A stretch of 29,514 nt of DNA from an uncultured Oscillospiraceae bacterium. Lineage in GTDB: Bacteria > Bacillota > Clostridia > Oscillospirales > Oscillospiraceae. How positions within the stretch are numbered: the stretch's first letter is position 1; each line of letters opens with the position of its first letter. Location of the stretch: the NCBI GenBank assembly GCA_934646185.1, contig CAKUEH010000030.1, forward strand, positions 1 through 29,514. Direction: 5' to 3'. The notes under the pieces are model-generated. The model was not told the DNA's origin, did not search any database, and saw only the letters and a list, made by a program, of their open reading frames with translations. The position numbers and the translations under genes were made by a program. Of this stretch, positions 1-6,238 are shown in pieces.

Positions 1-1085
1 AAGATAATGTTCATCACGGCCTGCGTGCCGACGATCTGGCTCGACGGCGTGACCAGCGGGGGATAGCCGAAGTCCTCACGCACGCGGGGGATCTCGGCGA
101 GCACGTCGTAATACTTGTCCTCCTTGCCTGCCTGCTTGAGCTGGGAAATGAGGTTGGAGAGCATACCGCCGGGCACCTGATAGAGCAGGGTGTTGGTGTC
201 GACGTTGAGCACCTTGGGATCGAGCGCGCCGCTTGCCTTGAGGCGCTCGGCGACCTTACGGAAGTGGACGGCGGCCTCGCTCATCTTGCCGAGGTCCAGA
301 CCCGTGTCGCGCACGGTACCCTTGAGCGTGGCGACGAGGGATTCCGTCGCGGGCTGGGAGGTGCCGTTGGCGAGCGGGGAGAGCGCGGTATCCACGATGT
401 CCACGCCGGCCATCGCCGCCATGAGATAGACCATGTCGCCCGTGCCGCTGGTGTTGTGGGTGTGCAGGTGGATGGGAATGCTGACGGTCTCCTTCAGGCG
501 CTTGACGAGGGAGTAGGCGTCCATCGGCAGCAGGAGGTTCGCCATGTCCTTGATGCACAGGGCGTCCGCGCCCATCTCCTCCAGCTCGCGGCCGAGCTTG
601 ACAAAATAGTCCTCGTTGTGGATGGGAGAAATGGTATAGGAAAGAGTCGCCTCGACCTGTCCACCGTATTTCTTGGTGGACTTGATGGCCTGCTCCAGAT
701 TGCGCACGTCGTTGAGCGCGTCGAAAATGCGGATGATGTCGATGCCGTTTTCAATGCTCTTGGCGCAGAACTCGTCCACCACGTCGTCGGCATAGTGCTT
801 GTAGCCGAGAATGTTCTGACCGCGGAAGAGCATCTGCAGCTTCGTGTGCGGCAGGTGCGCGCGCAGCTGCCGCAGGCGCTCCCATGGGTCCTCGTTCAGG
901 AAGCGCAGGCAGCTGTCGAAGGTCGCGCCGCCCCAGCACTCGAGGGAATAGTAGCCGATGGAGTCGAGCACCTCGCAGGCGGGGAGCATATCCTCCAGCG
1001 TCATGCGCGTGGCCGCCTGCGACTGATGCGCGTCACGCAGGATGGTATCGGTGATCAGAAGCGGCTTATTCGATAAAAATTCCAT
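1..1085 (-). CDS. Oxaloacetate decarboxylase alpha / pyruvate carboxylase B-type carboxyltransferase subunit (partial, N-terminal part)
   Basis: The gene starts at the ATG at 1085 and runs off the left edge, so about 361 N-terminal codons are present. The protein opens with the carboxyltransferase signature DTILRDAHQSQAATRM (residues about 13-28), whose Asp is a metal ligand in this family. It continues as a TIM barrel with IKDMANLL, where the Lys is the carboxylated metal-binding lysine, and LHTHNTSG, which supplies two metal-binding histidines. The family moves CO2 between a 2-oxoacid (oxaloacetate or pyruvate) and biotin, either in the Na+-pumping membrane decarboxylase or in two-subunit pyruvate carboxylase. 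The C-terminal part that would tell these apart, including any biotinyl domain, lies outside the window. The Shine-Dalgarno GGAAAGGA lies about 12 bases before the start. The gene stands alone on its strand here and diverges from mntP. Confidence 0.93.
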   Translation of the reverse strand, partial: MEFLSNKPLLITDTILRDAHQSQAATRMTLEDMLPACEVLDSIGYYSLECWGGATFDSCLRFLNEDPWERLRQLRAHLPHTKLQMLFRGQNILGYKHYADDVVDEFCAKSIENGIDIIRIFDALNDVRNLEQAIKSTKKYGGQVEATLSYTISPIHNEDYFVKLGRELEEMGADALCIKDMANLLLPMDAYSLVKRLKETVSIPIHLHTHNTSGTGDMVYLMAAMAGVDIVDTALSPLANGTSQPATESLVATLKGTVRDTGLDLGKMSEAAVHFRKVAERLKASGALDPKVLNVDTNTLLYQVPGGMLSNLISQLKQAGKEDKYYDVLAEIPRVREDFGYPPLVTPSSQIVGTQAVMNII

Positions 1086-1118
1086 AAGAACAGGAGGTCC
1101 TTTCCTAAAATTACCTTT

Positions 1119-1147
1119 AGTTTAGCATACTGCCGCAGATTTAGCAA
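1119..1147 (-). promoter_or_regulatory. Sigma-70-type promoter for the carboxyltransferase gene
   Basis: On the minus strand TTGCTA (-35, 1147-1142) is separated by 17 bases from TAAACT (-10, 1124-1119). This puts transcription start about 25 bases before the ATG at 1085. The match is good but not perfect. Confidence 0.55.
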
Positions 1148-1156
1148 GAGGGTATT

Positions 1157-1172
1157 TGACGGATTTCCGTCA
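1157..1172. promoter_or_regulatory. Inverted repeat TGACGG-N4-CCGTCA upstream of the carboxyltransferase promoter
   Basis: A perfect 6-base inverted repeat with a 4-base centre lies just upstream of the minus-strand -35 box. A third TGACGG copy follows at about 1190-1195. This is a plausible operator or activator site. No T-run follows, so it does not look like a terminator. Confidence 0.35.
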
Positions 1173-1252
1173 TTTAACGGCAAGAAAATGACGGAGAAGT
1201 TGCGAAAAAACAGCAAAGCGGTAAAAGTGCTGTAAAAGAGGCGTGGCCTGCC

Positions 1253-1282
1253 TTGACTTTTTCCCTTGCCTTGTGTTATACT
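1253..1282 (+). promoter_or_regulatory. Sigma-70-type promoter of the mntP transcript
   Basis: TTGACT at 1253-1258 and TATACT at 1277-1282 are separated by 18 bases. The predicted start falls at the 5' edge of the riboswitch, which is the spacing expected for a riboswitch leader. Confidence 0.7.
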
Positions 1283-1288
1283 GTGCAG

Positions 1289-1375
1289 ACTTTGAGGGAG
1301 TAGATGGCGCGAGAGCGTGGCAAGTCAACAGACTGGCCGAAAGGCCTGGCTTGTCTTAAACACCGAGACTCAAGT
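1289..1375 (+). promoter_or_regulatory. yybP-ykoY manganese riboswitch in the mntP leader
   Basis: The leader holds the loop-1 signature GAGGGAGTAG (1294-1303), a helix CAAGTC/GGCTTG (1321-1326 with 1348-1353) capped by GGCC-GAAA-GGCC, and CACCGAGACTC (1361-1371). The last bases CTCAAGT pair back with ACTTTGAG at 1289 to close P1. This layout matches the yybP-ykoY class, which senses Mn2+ and commonly controls mntP-type exporters. Between the aptamer and the gene are two candidate hairpins (GTATGG/CCGTAC near 1374-1391 and CTGCGTC/GGTGCGG near 1391-1413) and a T-run at 1425-1432. The expression platform, terminator or otherwise, is not resolved by eye. The call rests on motif recall and context; a covariance-model search was not possible. 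Confidence 0.8.
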
Positions 1376-1450
1376 ATGGTTTTGCCGTACCTGCGTCTTG
1401 TTTTCGGGTGCGGCGACGTACCTGATTTTTTTATGTGCGGAGGACAATCC

Positions 1451-2020
1451 ATGGGATTTTTTGAACTGTTCCTGATCGGCATCGGTCTTTCGATGGACGC
1501 TTTTGCCGTGGCCATCTGCAAGGGCCTCGGCATGGAGAGGATCAACAAGCGCGACGCGCTGCTGCTGGCGTTGTTCTTCGGCGGCTTTCAGGCGCTCATG
1601 CCGCTCATGGGCTATCTGCTCGGCAGCCGGTTCGCGAGCTACATCGAGCGCTGGGATCATTGGATCGCCTTTGTGCTGCTCGCCTTCATCGGCGGCAATA
1701 TGATCCGCGAGAGCCGCGAGCAGGAGGAAGAGGAGACCAAGCACTGCGGGAGCATCCGCTATCGCGAGCTCTTCACGCTGGCGGTCGCCACGAGCATCGA
1801 CGCGCTGGCCGTCGGCGTCTCGTTCGCCTTCCTCGGCGTGCACATCGCGCCCGCCGTCACGCTCATCGGCTGCACGACCTTTGTGCTCACGCTCGTGGGC
1901 GTTTGGGTCGGCAATCTCTTCGGCTCGCGCTACAAGAGCCGCGCAGAGCTGACCGGCGGTATCATTCTTATCCTGATCGGCGTGAAGATTTTGCTCGAGC
2001 ATCTGGGCGTTTTAGGATAG
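1451..2020 (+). CDS. mntP: Manganese efflux pump MntP
   Basis: This 189-residue membrane protein has the usual length of MntP, which exports Mn2+ across the cytoplasmic membrane to relieve manganese toxicity. It shows six hydrophobic segments and the two internally repeated acidic motifs of the family, GLSMDAFAVAICKG near residues 12-25 and ATSIDALAVGVSFAF in the second half, whose Asp residues are needed for metal movement. The ATG at 1451 is chosen because GGAGG sits 7 bases upstream and the protein starts MGFFELF as in relatives. A longer frame reaching back to 1304 would run through the riboswitch. The upstream manganese riboswitch supports the specificity. A bidirectional terminator follows at 2041. 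Confidence 0.95.
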   Translation: MGFFELFLIGIGLSMDAFAVAICKGLGMERINKRDALLLALFFGGFQALMPLMGYLLGSRFASYIERWDHWIAFVLLAFIGGNMIRESREQEEEETKHCGSIRYRELFTLAVATSIDALAVGVSFAFLGVHIAPAVTLIGCTTFVLTLVGVWVGNLFGSRYKSRAELTGGIILILIGVKILLEHLGVLG

Positions 2021-2040
2021 GATCACCGTATATTGATAAA

Positions 2041-2070
2041 AAGGGGACTGCGCGTGAGCGCAGTCCTCTT
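2041..2070. terminator. Bidirectional rho-independent terminator between mntP and the rex operon
   Basis: A stem of GGACTGCGC with GCGCAGTCC (nine perfect pairs, extended by a G-T pair, a G-C pair and A-T pairs) encloses the 4-base loop GTGA. Leftward transcripts end in a run of five T, rightward ones in CTCTTT. It serves the convergent mntP and 49-residue peptide genes. Confidence 0.85.
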
Positions 2071-2090
2071 TGTGTAGCTTGTGTCGATGC

Positions 2091-2240
2091 TCAGCAGCCG
2101 CAGCCGTTGTTGCAGCCGCAGCCATTGTTGCAGCCACAGCCGTTGCCGCACCCGCCGCCGCAGCCGCAGCAGCAGATCAGGAGCAGAATGATAATGATGA
2201 TCCAGCAGCACCCGCCGCCGCCAAAACCGTTATTGCACAT
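2091..2240 (-). CDS. 49-residue Gly/Cys-rich membrane peptide
   Basis: This short gene has a strong Shine-Dalgarno GGGAGGTT 7 bases before the ATG at 2240 and a terminator just after the stop. The product begins MCNNGFGGGGCCW, then has a hydrophobic stretch of Ile and Leu (residues 14-22), then a tail built only of Gly, Cys and Asn with three GCGC units separated by NN. Sixteen of the 49 residues are cysteine. The tail is encoded by an 18-base tandem repeat. Small Gly/Cys-rich proteins of this look occur in Clostridia, where some carry the name 'chorion class high-cysteine protein'. Their function is not known to me. It lies 77 bases after the SLH gene and probably forms the end of the rex operon. 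Thiol-rich metal binding at the membrane is a guess. Confidence 0.75.
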   Translation of the reverse strand: MCNNGFGGGGCCWIIIIILLLICCCGCGGGCGNGCGCNNGCGCNNGCGC

Positions 2241-2317
2241 AAAAGCAACCTCCCATGAAGATAGAGCCGCCGCCGTGGCGGTCTCAATCCATAGTATGCG
2301 CCTCGTGCAAAAGGGTG

Positions 2318-3448
2318 TCAGGCAAGGCGGCCTGTTGTGACCATCGCCTGCGCGGCACGGTAGTCTGCATCGGTGAACACGCCCGCGTCGATGAGCTTCC
2401 GGCTCAGCGCGGCGCCGCCGCTTGTGCGGACGGAGAGCGCGTAGTAGGAGAGGTAAGCGACGTCCGCGCGCAGGAAGTCGGAGGACTGGAGCGCCGTGCG
2501 CTCGCCGGCAGTCAGGACGCCTGCGGTCACGGCGCGGTCGAGCGCATCGGAAATATTGGTGGTGGCGGTGGAGCTGTAGCCGAGCGCGCGGAGCATGAAC
2601 TCCACATACATGGCGGCGGAGGCCGTCTGCTGCGTGCCGAAGTAGGAATGGCCGAGACTGTCCGTTCCCACGCCGTTGCTGTAGCCCCTTTCATAGGCGT
2701 AGGCGACGTAGGGGGCGCACCAATCCGGCACGTCGATGAAGGGCTGGGAGGCCGTACAGGCCAGCGCGGCCTTTTCCTCACCGAGCATACGGATGAGCAT
2801 GATGAGAGCCTCGGCGCGGGTGGGAGTCTTTTCCAGCTCATAGCCGCTGCCGATGCCGCTGCCCGTGCCGCGGAAGAGGGAGAGCGACTGGAGCGCCTCG
2901 GCCATCGCGTTGCGGTCCGGCTTGTCGGAAAGGGCGAAGTGATAGCTGCCGCAGTAGCTGAGCACGGCGGTCTTGGACGTGCAGGTGAACAGCGCCGTGG
3001 TGTCCTCGGCGACGAGGCAGCGGTGGTTGATGGGAATGGTGCTGCCGCTCGTAAGCTCTCTGCCGTCGGTCACGTCCACGACCGTGCCGGCGGAAAAGGA
3101 AACGGTCAGCTCACCGGCGAGAGGGATGACCTGCAAGCCCGTGACGCCGGAGAGAATGTCGTCCTGCTTGACGCGCGTCTCGGTAAAGACGGCGGCGTAG
3201 TCGGAGCCGACAGCGGCCTCCGCCGCCGCGACCGCGGCATTCCAGCGGGCCTTGGCGTCGTCGAGCGCGCCGGCGTCCGCCTTGGTAACGGCCTCGTCGA
3301 TCCTTTCCTCCGCCTGTCGGCGGAACGTGCCGTTCAGAAAGTCCAGCGAGACGAGAGGATCGCTCGCGTCGCCGCCCGCGGCGACGGCGTAGCCGACAAA
3401 CACGAGCGCGGTCAGGACGAGAGCGAGAAGGAAGGTGCGTTTTTTCAT
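2318..3448 (-). CDS. Exported S-layer homology (SLH) domain protein
   Basis: This 376-residue protein begins with a signal peptide (MKKR, then a hydrophobic core, then AVAAGG, residues 1-25). An Ala-rich helical stretch follows (about 40-85). The middle (about 95-170) is beta-rich and unrecognised. The C-terminal half (about 180-350) carries SLH-type repeats, seen as TRAEALIMLIRMLGE, FIDVPDWCAPYVAYAYERG and a later QTASAAMYVEFMLRALGY. SLH domains bind secondary cell-wall polysaccharides and hold proteins at the surface. The ATG overlaps the stop of rex by four bases (ATGA), so translation is probably coupled to it. The substrate or role of the middle region is unknown. Pairing a redox repressor with a surface protein is conspicuous, but the partner could simply be a hitchhiking gene. 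Confidence 0.85.
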   Translation of the reverse strand: MKKRTFLLALVLTALVFVGYAVAAGGDASDPLVSLDFLNGTFRRQAEERIDEAVTKADAGALDDAKARWNAAVAAAEAAVGSDYAAVFTETRVKQDDILSGVTGLQVIPLAGELTVSFSAGTVVDVTDGRELTSGSTIPINHRCLVAEDTTALFTCTSKTAVLSYCGSYHFALSDKPDRNAMAEALQSLSLFRGTGSGIGSGYELEKTPTRAEALIMLIRMLGEEKAALACTASQPFIDVPDWCAPYVAYAYERGYSNGVGTDSLGHSYFGTQQTASAAMYVEFMLRALGYSSTATTNISDALDRAVTAGVLTAGERTALQSSDFLRADVAYLSYYALSVRTSGGAALSRKLIDAGVFTDADYRAAQAMVTTGRLA

Positions 3449-4092
3449 TTCGGCTCCTTTACTCCGGGGGAAAAATGCTTGGTGATGCGGTAGCTGAGCG
3501 TGAGCAGGCTGTCGGCAAAGTGGACGTTTTCAAAGAAAACGTTGCCGCTGAGCTCGACGTTGGTGAAGTTCCAGATGCCCTGTACACCGAGGGCGATGAG
3601 GCGGTCAGCGACCTCCTGCGCGACGCACTTGGGCACTGTCAGCACCGCGACGGAGGGGTGATTGGCGGTGCAGTAAGCGTCCAGCTCGTCCATCCCGCGA
3701 ATGGTGACGCCGTTCACCGTGGTGCCGATGACGGCGGGGGAGACGTCGAAGGCGGTGTCGAAGAGGAAGCCGCCCTGGTCGAAGTCAAAGTTCTGCAGCA
3801 GCGCGTGACCGAGGTGGCCCGCGCCGACGACGATGAGGCGGCGCTTGTCGTCCACGCCGAGGATGTGGCCGATCTCGGCGCGCAGCTCCATGATGTTGTA
3901 GCCGTAGCCCTGCTGGCCGAACTCGCCGAAGCAGCTCAGATCCTGCCGGATCTGCGAGGCGGTGATGCCCATACGCTTGCCGAGCGAGCCGGAGGAGATG
4001 CGCACGATGCCCTTGGCGTGCAGCTCGTCGAGGTAACGGTAGTAGCGGGGAAGACGCCGGATCACGGCGTCGGAGATCTTCTCTTTTTTCAT
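3445..4092 (-). CDS. rex: Redox-sensing transcriptional repressor Rex
   Basis: This 215-residue protein is full length for Rex. The N-terminal winged helix (about residues 6-70) contains ISSGSLGKRMGITASQIRQD, the family's DNA-recognition region. A Rossmann domain follows with VVGAGHLGHAL (residues 88-98), which binds NADH/NAD+. The usual motif is GAGNLG, so His replaces Asn here. The C-terminal helix is domain-swapped in known Rex dimers. Rex represses fermentation and respiration genes when NADH/NAD+ is low and is released when NADH rises. The gene is first in an operon with the SLH protein and has a consensus promoter. A Rex box was not found in that promoter by eye. Confidence 0.95.
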   Translation of the reverse strand: MKKEKISDAVIRRLPRYYRYLDELHAKGIVRISSGSLGKRMGITASQIRQDLSCFGEFGQQGYGYNIMELRAEIGHILGVDDKRRLIVVGAGHLGHALLQNFDFDQGGFLFDTAFDVSPAVIGTTVNGVTIRGMDELDAYCTANHPSVAVLTVPKCVAQEVADRLIALGVQGIWNFTNVELSGNVFFENVHFADSLLTLSYRITKHFSPGVKEPK

Positions 4093-4128
4093 GCTCTGTC
4101 TCTTTTTTCAAATTTATAGATTGTCTCT

Positions 4129-4157
4129 ATTGTAGAGGATGAAGGAAAAGTTGTCAA
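4129..4157 (-). promoter_or_regulatory. Consensus sigma-70-type promoter of the rex operon
   Basis: On the minus strand a perfect -35 TTGACA (4157-4152) and TACAAT (4134-4129, five of six) are spaced by exactly 17 bases. The predicted leader to the rex ATG at 4092 is about 30 bases. Confidence 0.85.
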
Positions 4158-4191
4158 TTTTTTTAACGATCTTTTTTCTGCCAAATTTTGC

Positions 4192-4220
4192 TTTACAGTT
4201 TCGTGGAAGTTTGCTATACT
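4192..4220 (+). promoter_or_regulatory. Promoter in front of the tRNA-Arg locus
   Basis: TTTACA (4192-4197) and TATACT (4215-4220) are spaced by 17 bases and diverge from the rex promoter. Transcription would start about 15 bases before the 5' half tRNA copy and read on into the intact tRNA-Arg. Confidence 0.7.
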
Positions 4221-4241
4221 ATGGAGCGTTGAAGGAAATAT

Positions 4242-4280
4242 GTGCCCGTAGCTCAGTTGGATAGAGCGTTGGACTCCGAC
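4242..4280 (+). pseudogene. 5' half-copy of tRNA-Arg (truncated tRNA)
   Basis: These 39 bases match the 5' half of the intact tRNA-Arg at 4411, from the first base through the anticodon loop CTCCGAC. Only two bases of the anticodon stem differ (TTGGA here, TCAGA there). After the loop the sequence departs and no T-arm or 3' acceptor strand follows. The copy sits right behind a good promoter while the intact gene lies 169 bases further on. It could be the stump of a tandem duplicate or one end of an excised or decayed integrated element. Confidence 0.75.
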
Positions 4281-4410
4281 ATTTCAGGCGGCTCCAGTTG
4301 AGATATGGCGCAAAGCCTTGCCGCACCTGCGTTTGCGGGAACGGCAGAGAAAAAATGAGCGGTCGTTGACTACTATTTGACGACTATTGCAGAAACCCAC
4401 AACCCAATAT

Positions 4411-4487
4411 GTGCCCGTAGCTCAGTTGGATAGAGCGTCAGACTCCGACTCTGAAGGCCGCTGGTTCGAATCCAGTCGGGCATACCA
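4411..4487 (+). tRNA. tRNA-Arg (anticodon CCG)
   Basis: A complete cloverleaf is visible. The acceptor is GTGCCCG/CGGGCAT, the D arm lies in GCTCAGTTGGATAGAGC, and the anticodon stem TCAGA/TCTGA encloses loop CTCCGAC, giving anticodon CCG for codon CGG. The T arm is GCTGG-TTCGAAT-CCAGT. Discriminator A and an encoded CCA (4485-4487) follow. The T stem has one G-T pair. It is probably transcribed from the promoter at 4192-4220, through the half-copy. Confidence 0.95.
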
Positions 4488-4976
4488 TTGAATGACCCTA
4501 CCCAATTCGAACAAGTCAATGAGACTTGCAAATTTGGTGGGGTTGTTGTATACTCTGAAAGCCTTGGTATGACAGGGTTTTCGAGGGTTGGCATGTCGAA
4601 GCGGATGCGAGACATAAAAATACAAACCGTCTCAAAACGTAATAGAAAACGAGCAAATTAGGCGATTCGAACACGGATGTCTCATTTAACAGCCGTACAG
4701 AAGCTCTCTTCCATCTGGCATGGCGTCAGATTTTTCAATGTACGATGGGGCGCTTCACTTTTCTCTACCTTTTTCTAAAGCAACAGAAGGTTTTGCATCT
4801 TTTCTGTCGACACACGACAAGAGAAGCAAGAGAAGACATTGCGTTTTCCCTTGCTTTTTCTTTTGCATCGCACTGTTTTTGCTATAAAAAGTTGAATTCT
4901 TACTTTTTACAAAATGCCTTTACCCATACGTTTACCCCAAACAGAATTTTTTACCCCTAAAATCGAGTAAAAAGCA
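4488..4976. other. Stretch without a supportable gene downstream of tRNA-Arg
   Basis: No frame here has both a ribosome binding site and a recognisable product. The DNA turns clearly AT-rich after about 4600. Three direct repeats TTTACCC lie at 4919-4925, 4931-4937 and 4950-4956. A terminator closes the stretch at 4977. Position beside a tRNA and changed base composition make it a plausible relic of an integrated element, but no integrase could be recognised. Confidence 0.4.
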
Positions 4977-5010
4977 GCTCCGCCGATCACGAGACCGACG
5001 GAGCATTTTT
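4977..5010. terminator. Rho-independent terminator
   Basis: GCTCCG pairs with CGGAGC, with two further C-G pairs beyond one mismatch and a loop of about ten bases. ATTTTTAT follows on the plus strand. TGCTTTTTAC follows on the minus strand, so it may act both ways. Bases 5011-5241, before the permease gene, hold only a short 61-codon frame without a ribosome binding site. Confidence 0.65.
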
Positions 5011-5241
5011 ATACCTTTCTCAGCTTGTCATATCTGCTGCTTGGGATCCGGATTGAAAAGATGCGAGGATATGGAATGCAGGATAAAGTGCAATGCATTT
5101 GATGAAGAAATTCCTGAAAACTACAAATGCTTGTACGTATACCAGAAACATTTGTGCGAAGAAAGGAGGAAAACATTTACGATTAGGAATGAGAATGATA
5201 AAATAAGCGAGAAAATACTCAGATGATCGAAAGAGGAACAT

Positions 5242-6180
5242 ATGGAGAACTTGCTGATTCCTGCAAGGTGTACTGTGCCGATCTTCCTAATGATGGCAGT
5301 AGGGAATATCCTGAGAAGGACACAATGCTTTTCGGAGAGCTTTTTTTCGCAACTGAATAGGTTTTGCTTTTGTATTCTGCTGCCTGCAAGGTTGTTCTAT
5401 AGTATATATACGGCGGATTTTGGCAAAACATTTTTTCTTGGTGTTAATTTGTTTGTTATCGCGGAAGCGGTGGTCACATTTGCGGCAGCTTATATGCTGA
5501 CGACCGCCGCAGGTATGGAGCGGCGGCATAAAGGAGCCTGGTTGCAGAATTTCTATCGCTCTAATCTCGCTGTTTCCGGTATGGCGCTGATACAGAACCT
5601 TTGCGGGGAAGAGGGTATGGCGATATTAGGGATTGCGCTGACCTTTTTGGGACCGATCTATAATATCCTGGCGGTGGCGGGCCTTGACGTTTGCAGGGGG
5701 GAGAAGGTGCGGTTGTGGGGTACGCTGAAAAGCATTTTCAGAAACCCGCTCGTGCTTGCGTCGCTATCCAGTGCGGTGCTGCTGGCGCTGGAGGTTCGCT
5801 TGCCGGCGTTGCTGACCGATACGATTGAAAGCATTGGGGAATGTAACGCTCCGGTGGCAATTATTGCTCTTGGCGCATCACTGGAGTTGTCGACGATCAG
5901 AACAGATTGCAAAGAGCTACTGGCGGGAAGCGCTGTTCGGCTGATCGTGGTTCCGGCTATTTCACTGCTGGCGGCGATCCCGCTTGGCTTTCGAGGAAGT
6001 GAACTTGGTGTGATCCTCATCTGTGCGGGCTCACCGCTGGCGACAACAGCCTATACCATGGCGCAGGCGTACGACAGCGATGAAGCATTTACTGCAGAGC
6101 TGGTCGTCGCCACAACGCTTCTGTGCTGTATTACAATGTTTTTCTGGATATTGCTTCTATCGTGGATGAATTTGATTTAG
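5242..6180 (+). CDS. AEC-family (auxin efflux carrier type) transporter
   Basis: This 312-residue protein is almost entirely membrane-spanning, about ten helices, with the two-fold five-helix layout and length of the AEC/Mem_trans family. Bacterial members include malonate and malate permeases. Family-like features are PIFLMMAVGNILRR in the first helix and the C-terminal half with SLELSTIR and CAGSPLATTAYTMA. The ATG at 5242 is preceded by AAGAGGA with four bases between. It is a single gene, ending just before a strong terminator and convergent with the iron alcohol dehydrogenase. The substrate is probably a small organic acid. It may belong functionally with the catabolic locus that follows, but nothing in the sequence proves this. 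Confidence 0.85.
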   Translation: MENLLIPARCTVPIFLMMAVGNILRRTQCFSESFFSQLNRFCFCILLPARLFYSIYTADFGKTFFLGVNLFVIAEAVVTFAAAYMLTTAAGMERRHKGAWLQNFYRSNLAVSGMALIQNLCGEEGMAILGIALTFLGPIYNILAVAGLDVCRGEKVRLWGTLKSIFRNPLVLASLSSAVLLALEVRLPALLTDTIESIGECNAPVAIIALGASLELSTIRTDCKELLAGSAVRLIVVPAISLLAAIPLGFRGSELGVILICAGSPLATTAYTMAQAYDSDEAFTAELVVATTLLCCITMFFWILLLSWMNLI

Positions 6181-6182
6181 GG

Positions 6183-6214
6183 GGAAAGGGGCGCCCTTAC
6201 GGGCGCCCCTTTCC
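6183..6214. terminator. Perfect 14-bp hairpin between convergent genes
   Basis: GGAAAGGGGCGCCC pairs perfectly with GGGCGCCCCTTTCC around the loop TTAC. It starts two bases after the permease stop and lies about 25 bases beyond the alcohol dehydrogenase stop. T-runs are weak on both sides, so termination would rely on the very stable stem. Confidence 0.75.
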
Positions 6215-6238
6215 TCCTTTGGTGTATTGGACGGACGG

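Noticed and set aside
264..1076. 270-codon plus-strand frame opposite the carboxyltransferase gene
   Set aside because: It is a high-GC shadow frame; the minus strand encodes an unmistakable carboxyltransferase.
2255..3493. 412-codon plus-strand frame opposite the SLH gene
   Set aside because: It is the antisense shadow of a GC-rich gene; the minus strand has the signal peptide, SLH repeats and the ATGA overlap with rex.
4373..4625. Minus-strand frames across the tRNA reading ARLDSNQRPS or WIRTSGLQS
   Set aside because: These are the well-known false proteins produced by translating the antisense strand of a tRNA gene.
4745..4960. 71-codon plus-strand frame ending in THTFTPNRIFYP
   Set aside because: The tail vaguely recalls integrase C-termini, but the rest does not, and no ribosome site is present.
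5041..5226. 61-codon plus-strand frame before the AEC transporter
   Set aside because: No ribosome binding site before its start and no recognisable product; an AGGAGG inside it (5163-5168) has no start codon at a usable distance.
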